From Metridium senile (taxonomy: Eukaryota; Cnidaria; Anthozoa; Actiniaria; Metridiidae), in the NCBI GenBank assembly GCA_949775045.1, contig OX459096.1, positions 42,900,379-42,964,378 on the forward strand: a stretch of DNA of 64,000 nt, given 5' to 3'. Positions 33,417-45,275 of this stretch are shown in pieces. Numbering within the stretch: the first letter of the stretch is position 1; every line of letters starts with the position of its first letter. Position numbers and translations under genes: made by a program. The notes beneath the pieces were generated by a model. It was not told the origin of the DNA and did no database searches. It saw only the letters and a list, made by a program, of their open reading frames with translations.

Positions 33417-33734
33417 CACACTGGAGCCTGCAATGGATGTCGGTAATATAATTTGTGACTTTTGTAACTAAAAGAAATATTTATTTCATCATCTACCACT
33501 GCAACGACGTCGACTTGTTATGATCAATTAACTTTTGATTTTTTTTAAATTAACAATTAATTTTATATATATATATTTATTCATCTTCATTCCTTACAAT
33601 ATATTATATACCTATACTATCATAGATCTCTATCATCGAAATTATTGTACATATTGTTATATTATATCTATTATATTAATATATTATACTACCAATGTAT
33701 TTTAGACTTATAGTCTACCATGTTGGATAATAAA

Positions 33735-33841
<107 letters not shown>

Positions 33842-33929
33842 CAGATAACACAAACACGTATAACCAAAATATGTTATAATATAAATCGATAACAAGAGAA
33901 AGACCGACGTAATCAAATTGTTTGATCAC

Positions 33930-36739
33930 GTGAGATCATCATTTAACAGGAACATTGCTAGAGTCTGGGAACGAATCTTCAGTCTAACAAATAGCAGGAC
34001 AGCGGTCAAACGACTATGCATGCGTGGCAAAATTTTCACAGAGCTGAATTTTGCATTTTAAAAGTGTTTGTAGTGGATTGATAAGAAATTTTCTGAATAT
34101 GTAATCTTGAATTGTCGTGTACATAGCCTTTGTTATATTGTAAAGCTACCAATTTACACTTTTGTATTTTTGTTTACATTTTGAGAAAAAAGCGATAGAA
34201 GTCGTCCAATCCATATTTTTGTATAGAGTCCGTACGAATGACAGACTTGTGTGCTGGGTCATTTTACTTGTTTTTTGCGCATGCGTGGTCGTTTGACCGG
34301 TGTGTTACAAATAGCAGCAATACCGTCCCCAGTGTCTTCGATCCCAACCCCAATCCAATGAGAGGGAGGGCCCGGCAATATAATAGCGAGAAAAGGCACT
34401 GGAGACGAGGTTGACGCAGACAAAATAAAGCCGCCTTGATAAGCCATCTCCACAGGTTACACAGGACGCCCAAAATAGATTTAAACAGCTACATATTTGT
34501 TTTCCCATCTTTCGACGAGCTAGCTAGATATATTTCCCTCAATACATTCATAGTTCTCACATGTTTTGATTTTTGTTGATAATTTACGGTTTGTTTTTAG
34601 TCGTATATCAAAAACATAAAAGTCTCCATTCATGCTTATTTTGTCCTTTGCTACTCTTGCTGAGAAACTATCATATCACACCAATTATAGGTATTTACAT
34701 GATCCTAAATTAGTGACAGTAAAATATTCTATTTTTTGATCACAGAAACTCTAGTTAGTTATTAGAATAGACTCATTTTTGGTCGCTTATGTCGTACAAA
34801 TTGTTCATTGTGCTGTAATGGTAACCATAGACCTGCCAATGGCAGGTATTTCATTCAGTACTTCAACACGCTGGTGAAGTTCGTAATTTCATGAAATATA
34901 AACAACGTTATATCTTGTATGAAAGTGGATATATATGAAGGTTAATCCAAATATTAAAATGCAAGGAAAAACGATGTTGGAACCAAGTAGGGTTTCGTTA
35001 ATTGTTTAGAACTTTTAAAACCTAAAGAAAAAAAATAGAAAATAAAGAAAAATAGAGGTTTTTGCTTTTTGTTAAAAAAAAAATAATATAATTAATATTT
35101 GAAAGGTTGAGGTTTCTTGTTTGGTTTGCACATAAATCAACTACTCGTTTAGATTCTTTCCAAACGATTCGAAACTATTTGAGGCCCCATTGTAGTTTTA
35201 ATAACTGCTTTCATTAAGGTAATTTGTTTGTCTGTGCCACACGCGGAAGTTATGATAATATCTAACAAGCATTATCATGATAATCCATCGATCCGAATGA
35301 CTAAAATAAATGACATATAATCTTCACCACTTTGTATCCTATACCGTTCTTATTTTCAAATAGCATGTTTTTGTGTCTGTTTGTGAAGTGATTATAATTG
35401 TGGTTGGTGACATTCAGACGGATTTAGAAGGGGTATTTTGATCAGGGTCAATTCAGTGATTTCTGGTACTCAAGAGAGCCTCTCGACGTATTCGAAAACC
35501 CAGCGAGTCTTTTCAAGAAGTCTGATATCCCTCTTTAACGGGTCAATAAGCTTAAAAACATGTAAAAACATAAGATTGAATTCACCATTTCGTTTAGCCC
35601 CAACTTGTTAAGTTTAACCGATTAAGACCAACGTTACAAAAATTCAAATATAAAAAAACCTTTTCATCACACTAGTGAGCAAGAAAACTAAAATAGTAAA
35701 TAACGATTATGTAATAACATAATCACGAAAGTATTTCAAAACAGTTTATGTGAATTCATTCGATTCTCTAACTTTTTAAAATCGACCCAACCCTAACGTT
35801 ACGAATTGGTGTATTGTTAAGATGGTATGTTTGAGTTGATATTTTTGATTTATTGTGATATTTCTATTCTAAAAGGACCTAGTTTGGATCATTGGCTAAA
35901 AAGTCTTGATCATATGTATTACTGTCAAGTTTTGGTAAACTACTACAGGTATCACCATCAACTGAACAGGTTACATGACCACGTGACCAAATCAACATAA
36001 CATCTAAATCAATATATTTGCATCTAAAACACAGCAGTTCTTAGAAATTTTAGGTGCACGATACTTGTCAATAAACAGTCAAATACTTTGCAAAGATTTT
36101 ATTTGGTACTGGGCAGTTTTCTAGGAGAATTTGGCCGTTTATTTTGCTTGGATAGATCAGTAATTGTTCAATAATTCAGATGACTTGAGTCGATGACCTG
36201 AAGCAACAGAGATGACGATTGATGATCAATTATTTATCAATTCTTTGTTTCCATAAAACGTATTATGAGAATTTTGTGGCTATTCACTTGAACCGGGGCC
36301 CGGATTGAATTAGCGTCCGCGAAGGTAATGTTACTTTAATGGCTAGGACTTTATATAACCTCGAAATAACACAAAAAATAACGCCTTAAAAGACATGGGA
36401 TCGACAAACATTTGAATTGGTGGATTTATTGGTGTTATTTTCGAGTAAAAAAGGACATTGATAGTATTTCAATGTGTGACTTCATCTGGTGATATACTAT
36501 CACTCGATACTTGGTTCATCGTCAGCCTTACATCTAAAGTAAAAGCTACATTTCTCTTTTACCTATATAACCTAAGAACTACTGGGGTTGAGCCAGATAA
36601 CCATCATCGCCATTACTGTCGAATTTCACCAAGTCATTGCCTCTGAACGTCATCTATTTACCACGACCTTTTTCTCATTAACTTCACAATTTTGATATAG
36701 TTTTTATATATTTTAACATTTTATCTTTTTTCCTTTTCA
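33930..36739. other. Intergenic region upstream of the Cys/Pro/His cluster
   Basis: No coding exon is supported. A non-coding first exon of the gene at 36746 must lie somewhere upstream, because 36740 is a splice acceptor (TTCCTTTTCAG), but I cannot place it. Confidence 0.45.
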
Positions 36740-36745
36740 GCCAGA

Positions 36746-38352
36746 ATGGCCTCTAAAATAGTATTTATTCTCCTTATCGCCTTGGCGTTATGTCTGTTTG
36801 TAGAAGCCGGTAAAAACCCTAAGGCTAATAAAGTAAAGAAAGGTAAGTAATTCACAGTGATCCGTGAAAACGTGTCAATCGTGGCACATCATTTGAAACA
36901 TAGATATATAGTAATTGTAATATAGATAGAAAGACATCTATAAATACATACATATATACATATCTTCTAAAATTTATTAAATAATACGACACTCAGTTCT
37001 GTAAGTGTTCTTTTTACCAATTTAAGCTTGAATTTTTTCACGTTACCAACTGGACCGAGGAATAATAGAAAAGTATAAACAATTTAGAAGATCAACCTGC
37101 TTCTTTTCTCAAAACAATAAAAATTTGGAAATTTTAACTGCACATACAATAAAAGTATTGCTAAAGTCAAAATGTTAGGTTGTAATCCTTCAACAGGGTC
37201 TGTCGGATTGAGTTATAGTTATATATGTAAGGTTGTTGAAGTGTTTAGCTATTTTCACGTTAAGGTAAAAATCTTAAATTAAAAATGTACTTCTCTTTTT
37301 AGTTTAGTACTGTATTTTTCTGAACGTGATTATTTTGTTTCCAGGATCAGCCAAACACAGCAAAGGAGCAAAGAAATGTGTAAATAGTTGTGCACCCCCA
37401 GCAGCACCATGTGCACCAGCACCTTGTGCACCTGCACCAGCACCTTGTGCCCCTATGTGTGCACCTGCACCAGCACCTTGTGCCCCTATGTGTGCACCTG
37501 CACCTCCACCAGTTGTGATGATGCCTGCTCCAGCACCATGCGCACCACCACAGTGCCACACCTTCTCCACACAAATGGAACACTCTCACCATATGGCACC
37601 AGCCCCACCACCACCAATGGCCATGCCAGCATTCCCTCCATCACCACCACAGGTTGTTACCCATGTTAACAACATTGTCCACCACAAGATCCTTCCCCCT
37701 CCAGCCCCACCACCACCTCCACCATGTCCACCACCATGCCATGTCCAATCTACTCAGCATCATGTTGATCATGCTTGGGCTCCAGCTCCACCACCACCAA
37801 TGGCTCCAATGCCAGGACCACCATCCCCACCACAACGTATTCACCACGTCCACACCATTGTCCACCACCACGTCCACCCACCACCACCCCCACCACCCCC
37901 ACCAATTTGCATCTGTGCTCCAGCCTGTGCTCCACCAGCCTGTGCTCCACCACCATGCTGCAAGAAGAACAAGGTAATTGTAAAACATATATGAGCAGAA
38001 CATGCCACGTTTAGATAACACGTACAAGGAACAAAGAAATTACATTAAGATTTCCTATTACAGCCCAAAGTAAATTTGAAATGCCATCAGAACATTAGTG
38101 CGTCCATCTATAACAACACATATCAACAAACTAATATTAATATGGTAAATAAACCCATTAATAAGTGCTTTTCATTGTTAGATCCACCCTGTAAATGACG
38201 AGAAGGAAGATGAGGCATCTGCATCTGCTGAAGACGAAGATGATGAGGATGAAGAGACTGCCGAGGAGACTGCCGAAGACAAGGCTGACGAGAAAGCAGA
38301 GGAAGCCGCTGAGACGGAAGAGAAGAAGACCAAGAAGGCCAAGAAAGATTAA
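36746..38352 (+). CDS. Minicollagen-like Cys/Pro/His-rich secreted protein A, with acidic tail
   Basis: CDS exons are 36746-36842, 37345-37973 and 38182-38352 (TAA), with GT/AG borders and phases 1 and 0, giving 298 residues. Exon 1 has a signal peptide (IVFILLIALALCLFVEAG) and a Lys-rich spacer. Exon 2 opens with an extended Cys/Ala/Pro cluster (CAPAPCAPAPAPCAPMC, partly duplicated). Two related modules of about 60 residues follow, each with a TQ..H segment, APAPPPPMA, SPPQ, IVHH and a proline run ending in Cys. It closes with a minicollagen-type cluster ending CC-KK. Exon 3 is unlike the rest: 56 residues, Glu/Asp/Ala-rich with Lys at the end. There is no Gly-X-Y helix. A disulfide-linked structural role in nematocyst or matrix is inferred. 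It is first of three tandem paralogues. Confidence 0.8.
38182..38352 (+). CDS. Acidic C-terminal exon of protein A
   Basis: A separate exon after TTCATTGTTAG. Its 56 residues are dominated by Glu, Asp and Ala (EDEDDEDEETAEETAED) and end in Lys-rich KKTKKAKKD. Neither downstream paralogue has an equivalent; both stop right after the last Cys cluster. Reading through the donor at 37974 would add only VIVKHI before a stop, so a short isoform without the tail is possible. Confidence 0.75.
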   Translation: MHPVNDEKEDEASASAEDEDDEDEETAEETAEDKADEKAEEAAETEEKKTKKAKKD

Positions 38353-38534
38353 ATTTAGATTAGAATTAAATTAGAAATCGTTCTTGAAGTTCTAGAACTG
38401 TTATAGCGATGCGTACTTCGCTTAGAAGTCATCCCTATTTGTAAATGCCTCCCTTGTACATCACAGACGTCTCTGTGGGCCGTCCAGTGTAAAATGTTCT
38501 CGTTCATTTTACGACGAAACAGTGAAAATGTATA

Positions 38535-38540
38535 AATAAA
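38535..38540 (+). terminator. Poly(A) signal of gene A
   Basis: AATAAA about 185 bp after the stop codon. Confidence 0.65.
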
Positions 38541-40535
38541 ACATTTAACGTTTTAAAAGATGTGTTTTTATTGAATGATAGTTCCCTGTTAAGTTCCTTT
38601 CTCATTGACCTCCTTCTCTGTTTCTTTCTTTTCTTTTCTTCTTTCTTCTTTTTTCCATTCTTCATTCTTTCTTTCTTTCTTTCTTACTTGTTCTTCATTT
38701 CCTTCTTTTCCTCTTTTTCTGTTTTTACTCAGTTCTTCTTATTTCTTGTAATACGCTTGGTATTAGTTTTCTTGTACTTTTTTAGTGTTTATAGATAAAT
38801 TGTATCATAGTGCAAAATTAATATGCTCTTCAGTTGTTGCTGCGAGCTTCGACATATATGCTGGAACTGGAACGAACTAGAACTTTAGCTAAAAACAATG
38901 AGGCACTTATGATTATAAATGAGTTTGAATTCATTTTTAGATTTTAATACCGTTTATTTTTTGTCTTTGGACTCTTTTACCATTAACTATATATATATGT
39001 TGCTTTCTTTGAATTTTCCCGAAATGTTATTTCATTGCTTGTACCAATTGTTATTGTCGTAAACCTATTGTAACCATTTTATTGCACATTAAAGAAAGCG
39101 CCAGGATATAGAATTGACCACTTTGTGTACTCTGCTCTCCTTTTTCATGTCTCAAGTTGAAACATGTATAATACAGTAAAACCCCGCATAAACAACTGGT
39201 CAAAGTTGCCAACTAAACACGCATTATATATTATGAGCATGACGTACATTTTATATAAACTAGCAAATAGGTTGGGGTTTTATGTGGGGTTTTACTATTT
39301 ATACGGTCAAGTACTATCAATTAATTGTACTGTTGTCCGCATTGATCGATGGGAGGAAACTGGATAATTATAGTTATGATAGTAGTTGAATAGATAGTTT
39401 TGATAGTACATTCTGCAAACTCCTGTGCTTTACAATAAATGTATATGGAAACTAACTTTATTAACTGATAGCTGGGTCTATATAACAAATTAGATTTGAT
39501 AAATGCGAAGTAAGAATAAAGGATCCGAATAAACTGTAATAAAACAAGAGAAGGAGCCCGCCTCGTTGGGACCACGAGTCCGTTAGCGTGTTCCCTCACC
39601 GTTGCAGTTTTTTCTTATTTTGTATTCTATGTTTGTTCATTGTTTGTAATTTTTTCGGTGAAATCCTCTAAATAAATCTAAAAAGATATGGTTGAACTCA
39701 GTGATTAAAAAAAAAATGTCTTTTCTTTGAAGTCAGACTTTGGCATTGCTAGTTTTAAGTTTGTTCTGGAACAAGTTTAGAGATCAAAAAAAGTAGTTAC
39801 TGAAGATCTAACAGTTAACGTTTCAAGTCTATTCAATAGAGGTTAACCTCAACACTCATGTTTTGTATAGCCTATTGAACATCAAGCACTTTTATTAGTA
39901 CAAGTACATTACTTCAAAGCTGCTCAAGCAGTCAGTAAATCAATTCAAGAAAAATTGTGTGTTTGAATTTCAGAAAAAATCTTACAATTCGAAATCTTTT
40001 TGGTGAAATTTTAAAATATAGAAAAAAGTCTCTTTTTTTAATCTAAGTTTTTATTTTGCCACCATAAAATACAGGCACCAGCTGACTCGGTTAGTGACTT
40101 TAAACCAAACCACTAGTGTCACTGGTTTAACTGGTACCAACCAACAATTAAAAATACTGACAAAAATAAAACAAAAACATTGTTTTTTTTACAAATTTGT
40201 GCACTGCGGGATATCTAAAAGGACTGTTACCGACAATCGATGGTTGTCAATAAAAATGTTTTTTTAAATGATTTCTAGAAATCACCTAAATTAGTTTGAT
40301 AATTACACATTGTCTACACCCAAAATATCTGTTGAGTTGGTGAGAAAGGTTTGTTCGAGGTTGGCGTAGAATGACCTCATCATTGAAATGTCAAAACGGT
40401 TCGTTGATCAACCATGATGTCAGTGCAACAACCATGAACTAATTGTACCCGTTAGGGACTTGTCACATGACCCCATCGTAATAATCAACCAATAGGAAGT
40501 CATCTGGAACAGCAACAGTGACCACAGTCAACCTT
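38541..40535. other. Intergenic, gene A to gene B
   Basis: A CT-rich tract lies at 38600-38730 and a MITE at 39173-39302. No gene seen. Confidence 0.55.
39173..39302. mobile_element. MITE (TIR ACAGTAAAACCCCGCATAAA)
   Basis: ACAGTAAAACCCCGCATAAAC and its imperfect complement (TTTTATGTGGGGTTTTACT) form the ends. A relative with TACAGTAAACACCTGCATAA ends is at 48822-48989. Confidence 0.65.
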
Positions 40536-40615
40536 TCTTATAATTCATAACTTTTGCATTCTAAAGCAGCCAGCACTGAAAGGAGATCATAAAGTGGTCA
40601 ACATCCTTACTTAAG
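40535..40615 (+). promoter_or_regulatory. Promoter and non-coding first exon of gene B
   Basis: A TATA-like TTATAATTCAT (about 40538) precedes a short leader ending at the donor TTAAG|GTAAGT (40615/40616). The leader intron ends at TTTTGTAG (40970), ten bases before the start codon. Gene C has the same plan, with a leader donor at 44733. Confidence 0.45.
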
Positions 40616-40979
40616 GTAAGTCATTCACCATATCCATTACGGTTTATTCTGGGACTAAGCATCTACCTATACCTATATATACATTCTATGTAAGTATATG
40701 TTAAGTCCCTTTATCACAGACTGATTCCGTTTTACACTGAATTTTCGGATAGTGTATGATCAAGATGGTCGATATGATGACTACTACGTTTACGTCTTCA
40801 CTTCATCACTTCACGTCTACAGATCAATTCTCATGATATACTTATCTTATCTATTTCTAATATTTTTCAATAGAAGAATTTCAATTGAATACCAATTCAG
40901 TTTCAGGTTCAATTTAATTACAATAATTATATATCATTTATCTCGTTCTAAATATGTTTTACTTTTGTAGATTTTTATA

Positions 40980-42054
40980 ATGGCTCGTCTAGAATTTCTT
41001 CTCTTAGCCGTCGTGGTGTGCGTCAGCGCCAACCCCTTAGGTAAGTCATCTATTTCTTCTTAATCGCTATCATGGTAATAATACGATAGACTTTAGACTG
41101 TATTTATCAAATCAAATAGTTTTTATTTCTGTTCATTTGTATGTAAAACTATTATAACCTGTGAAGTGATTTATATCATGAAGTGATTTGGTTGGAATTG
41201 ATATAAAATAACTCAACTTAAAGGGTTTGTTTTGTAGATGTAAACGAGTGCAGGTTATTTAGTTTGTCATAAATAGCTAATGAAAACACAAGAAAAATGT
41301 CAAAAGTTGTTTTTGTTTTAGTTTGGTTGACAAGAAAGTTATATACGTATTTCAAATAATAAATGATTATTGTCTTATATTATTAAGAGAGTTTTGTGAA
41401 GTTTAAAATAATCTTGCTAAAGTCACAGATCAATGTACCATTCTGACGGAATTATAAGAGCAACGGGTACCAGAATGACTGCAAATTAACCTGTTGCTTT
41501 AACATAAATAACAGATATCGAACCACTTCAACTGCTTATCAGAAAATGCTTTCACATATCTTGGTGTGCATCATTTTTATATTATATCCTATAGTTGTTA
41601 ATTTGCTTTTATTTCCATTCTAGTCAAAAGAGATGCTATGCCATGTGGATATGGATGTGCTCCACCAACATGTGCACCAGCTTGTCCAACATACTGCTGC
41701 ATGCCTCCACCACCCCCACCACCACAGATGGTCCACCATGTTACCCATGTTCACCACCACAACATCCATCACCAAGCTCCACAGGCTCCAGCCATGCCAG
41801 CACCACCAATGCCAGCTCCACCACCAGCTGTTGTCCAAAGCCAACAACACGTCTGGGAATACGTTCCACCACCACCATGCGCTCCACCATGCGCCCCAGC
41901 CATGCCAATGGTTATGCCCATGCCAGCACCTATGCCCATGCCCATGCCTATGCCAATGGCACCAGCCCCATGCGGTCCAGCATGCATGCCACAAGCCCCA
42001 GCTGCATGCTCACCAGCATGCCCAACAACATGCTGCAAGAAGCGATCTGGTTAA
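40980..42054 (+). CDS. Minicollagen-like Cys/Pro/His-rich secreted protein B
   Basis: CDS exons are 40980-41040 and 41624-42054 (TAA), phase 1, 163 residues. Exon 1 is a signal peptide (MARLEFLLLAVVVCVSA). Exon 2 begins with a dibasic KR, as in minicollagen propeptides. An N-terminal cluster C-x3-C-x4-C-x3-C-x3-CC (CGYGCAPPTCAPACPTYCC) is followed by a seven-proline run. The middle is His-rich (HHVTHVHHHNIHH), then Pro/Ala, QQHVWEYVPPPPC and a Met/Pro repeat (PMPMPMPM). The C-terminal cluster is C-x3-C-x7-C-x3-C-x3-CC followed by KKRSG. The N-cluster differs from the classic minicollagen domain by one extra residue in the second gap. Gly-X-Y repeats are absent. Likely secreted and disulfide cross-linked; location is inferred. 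Confidence 0.82.
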
Positions 42055-42331
42055 GAAGTTACATAGGACGATTTTGACGTGAGCAGGAACTACGTGACAA
42101 GATTTTTATTCAAGATTTTGTTTGGTTAAAAATCTTACCACGCACTGTATATTTATTTTGCTATAAGCAAATTTTAGAGACGCTTGAAGGAGCCATGCAA
42201 TGTCTATGTAGAAGGAAGACTTACTGTACACATTGTACTGTCTTTAAATAACACTATAGACGCTGTAGCGTTACCAACAGGCACAGTTTGATATTGTGAC
42301 AACGTACAATATTGTATGTAAATGAACGTGT

Positions 42332-42337
42332 ATTAAA
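42332..42337 (+). terminator. Poly(A) signal (ATTAAA) of gene B
   Basis: ATTAAA about 280 bp after the stop, followed by a T/G-rich stretch (GGTGTGGTCTTCT). Confidence 0.5.
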
Positions 42338-42812
42338 GTAGTACTAAAATTACCAATGGTGTGGTCTTCTACTGTACTTCTGTGTGTTTGACTCAACCTT
42401 TGTCAGTTGGAAAACCTCTCAATACATCTCTATTTTCCTATACTTTAGGTGCTTGGATATTCCTCACACCTAGCTCGTCAAGCATTGAGATGTTTTTTTT
42501 TAACTGAAATGATCATTAGTTGTGAAGACATTAGTGCTTTCAAAATATGAGATCGCACCCGTGTAGAGTTTTCCAAATCTATTAACGTTTAGATGTTTAA
42601 AAAGATGATAATCATCCTGAATATAATGACTTTTCCAGATACACATATATCTTAGCATTTGAATCATAATCGTGTATCTATGATGCTATTGCAGTGTTGA
42701 TCATGATGCAGAAAGTTTTCGTAAACAGAAACAGAAATGTTTTTTTACACTTTTGCACAACTTTAAATTTGCTGGAAGATTTTCAGGTTTCTACTCTCTC
42801 TATATATACTAA

Positions 42813-42961
42813 AGGCCTACTCCGGGCCAAGAAGTCACCGCGACTATAAGCGTCTTAAGGCGTCTTAAGGCGGCTTAAGAAATTTTGAGGAAAAAATGGG
42901 GGCGGTCTAGGGCGTCTTTAGGCGACTTCTGGGCCCGGAGTAGGGTTCCGGAGTAGGCCTT
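42813..42961. mobile_element. MITE (TIR AGGCCTACTCCGG)
   Basis: AAGGCCTACTCCGGGCC at the left and CGGAGTAGGCCTTA at the right, with inner words CGGCTTAAG/GGCGTCTTAAGG and GAAGTCACCGCGAC against GGCGACTTC. Confidence 0.8.
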
Positions 42962-44650
42962 ACTAATATAACTCAACTTGAATAAGAGTAGTGCTTGGCT
43001 AAAGGAAATCTCAAAAGAGATCCAAACGGCTGCTACTATAATCCCTTTTCATACTAGAAGACGGACAAGTCGACTTGGCAGACAAATTGTACTTGTTCAT
43101 ATATTTGTTCATTTGATGTGAATTCAACAAGACAAACTTTTTGTTTTATAATAATAATAATAAATTTAATTTAACGATGGAAAAACCAATTTAGCAAAAG
43201 CTAATCTTACACAAGGGCCATCAAATAAAAATATGGGTCTTAAATTGTATTCGTCCCGTTTTCACACCAGACAACTTGTTCGCCATAAGACAATTTGTCC
43301 ATCCAGACGATTCAGTGTCTGCCTCCAACGACTATTGTATACATATTTTTTTCAGTCAGAAGTCAGACAGTCTGAATTTATCTAAAATGTAAACCGCACA
43401 TTGATTGATAGTTCATGGGCGTACACGTAGTAACTATTGCCCAATATCAACAAGTACTTTTCTTAAAGTTTTTTCTTTAACGTTTTTTTTCTATCCATGA
43501 AAAAATCAGTTGATTTTTTTTCTAAAGTTCTCATTCAATAAACACATATCTTTGGACAAACAGGAAAATATTACAGTTTCAATTATGATGATTTTCTACT
43601 GTTCGAAAAAATAAACATGTGAGCTGAATTGTGTGCAAAATAATTAAACGTAGAGATAGTGAGTGTGTGTCTGAGTCTCCCCCGTTAGTAGGACACACGT
43701 CTCCAGTCAAGAAGAGTTGAGTCGTTAAAAAAGGGATTTATTTATTTTATTTTTTATTTCGATTCTATTGCCGATCGTTTCACCGTGCCATTGCTCTGTA
43801 ATCTATTTCTCCTTTTTCGCTTTTATTTATGCTGGTACCCGCCTGGTTATTTATAAAAACTACACAGAAGAATAGAGGAATAGGTGTTAGAATTGCAAAA
43901 TATCGTGAAGATGTTGATTTGGAGTGAATGGGTGAATTCATACTGACAACTGAAGGGTTTCAACTTAGGGGAAGTTGTTTGCCATTGTTCAGTAAACAGT
44001 CTGATGAATCGTTGCGAAAGCAATTAGGTTATTATTTGAATGGAAAACCTACTAAATCGTGAACCATTTAGTTATTTTTTTAATCAAATAAATGGTAAAC
44101 AAAAAATGTCTTCCATAAAATATTCACTATTTACTATTATTTTTACATCCCAAGTCTATGGCAGTCGTTATTTTTACACTTGGTTAGTAGAGCGTATGGC
44201 CTATACCAACACCTACAAGCAATTGCAGCCCGTTGTGATTTTGACACCGTGAAGGCTATTAAATCCTAAAAACTATTGAAAACACTAAATAATCACAGCT
44301 TTTTCGACAACAAATAAGTAACATATTGATATATTTGACAAATCGTTACAAATTCTGATAACTTGAAGATATATTTTTTTAGAAGTTTCATAAAAAACGT
44401 CTTTTTCTGTTGACAAAAATTAGGTTAAGAAAGACTTACTAAATACGGTACAAGCTTGTTCTCGACTTCTGAGTGGTTCACTAGCGAAACAACAGGTGTT
44501 TTGGTCAATAATTAACAAGACGATTTACTCAGTTGTGACCCTGAATCTCATCAGATGACCTAGCCCTGCAAAATCGTAATGAACCATAACACCTACCATA
44601 TATGGTGTCTACACACATGAGTAATTGGCATTAACCAATCACAAACAAGA
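42962..44650. other. Intergenic, gene B to gene C
   Basis: No coding evidence. The short frame at 44040-44252 has no support. Confidence 0.5.
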
Positions 44651-44684
44651 CTGGAAATAGACTTCGGCTGCGCCCATAATCGAG

Positions 44685-44733
44685 AGAGAAAGTACTTGTT
44701 AGTTGCACTAGTCGTGTGAGGAAACTGTACTAG
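44685..44733 (+). promoter_or_regulatory. Non-coding first exon of gene C
   Basis: A short leader ends at the strong donor TACTAG|GTAAGT (44733/44734). The acceptor CTACCTTTCAG (45271) is four bases before the ATG. The exact start of transcription is unknown. Confidence 0.4.
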
Positions 44734-45275
44734 GTAAGTAACGATTTGAATATGATTTATCCACGATATAAATATATATCTACAACGGTATTTAGAACTA
44801 GTAACAAGGCTTGTGAGTCAATCTCTTCGTCTTTGTTCATATTCAGTTTTTCTAACTAACTCAAAATAAGATATCGCACATCAACGACACTTCATTGGAA
44901 CTCAAAAACTTTAGCGATAATTTCAGGAATATTTTTCTTGATACTGACACTGATATTCTATATATATAATTATTTTGATATTCTTGCGTTAACCTAAGAA
45001 AAGGTCCTATACTTTTTAAGAACCGTAATAGTGAATGAATTAAATCTTGGTTAGTTCATACATGTGAAGGTCACTTACAGTCTTACAAATCAAGACATGT
45101 TTGATAAGATTGTCATATTTACCACAGCCTTTTACATCAAAGCCTGATTAGCGCCAATCTTGATTTTAAAGCACTAAATAATATCACGGAGCAATGCTAG
45201 TCGGGCTTTGAACAACCGGCCAAGGATATTAATAATTTGCAACTATAATGTGAAATGATTCTACCTTTCAGAATA

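Noticed and set aside
37304..38027. Trp/Gly/Val-rich frames opposite and out of frame with gene A
   Set aside because: Shadow frames of a CCA-rich exon. The plus frame with signal peptide, Cys clusters and correct splice phases is the real one. The same applies at 41595-42082 and 46344-46849.
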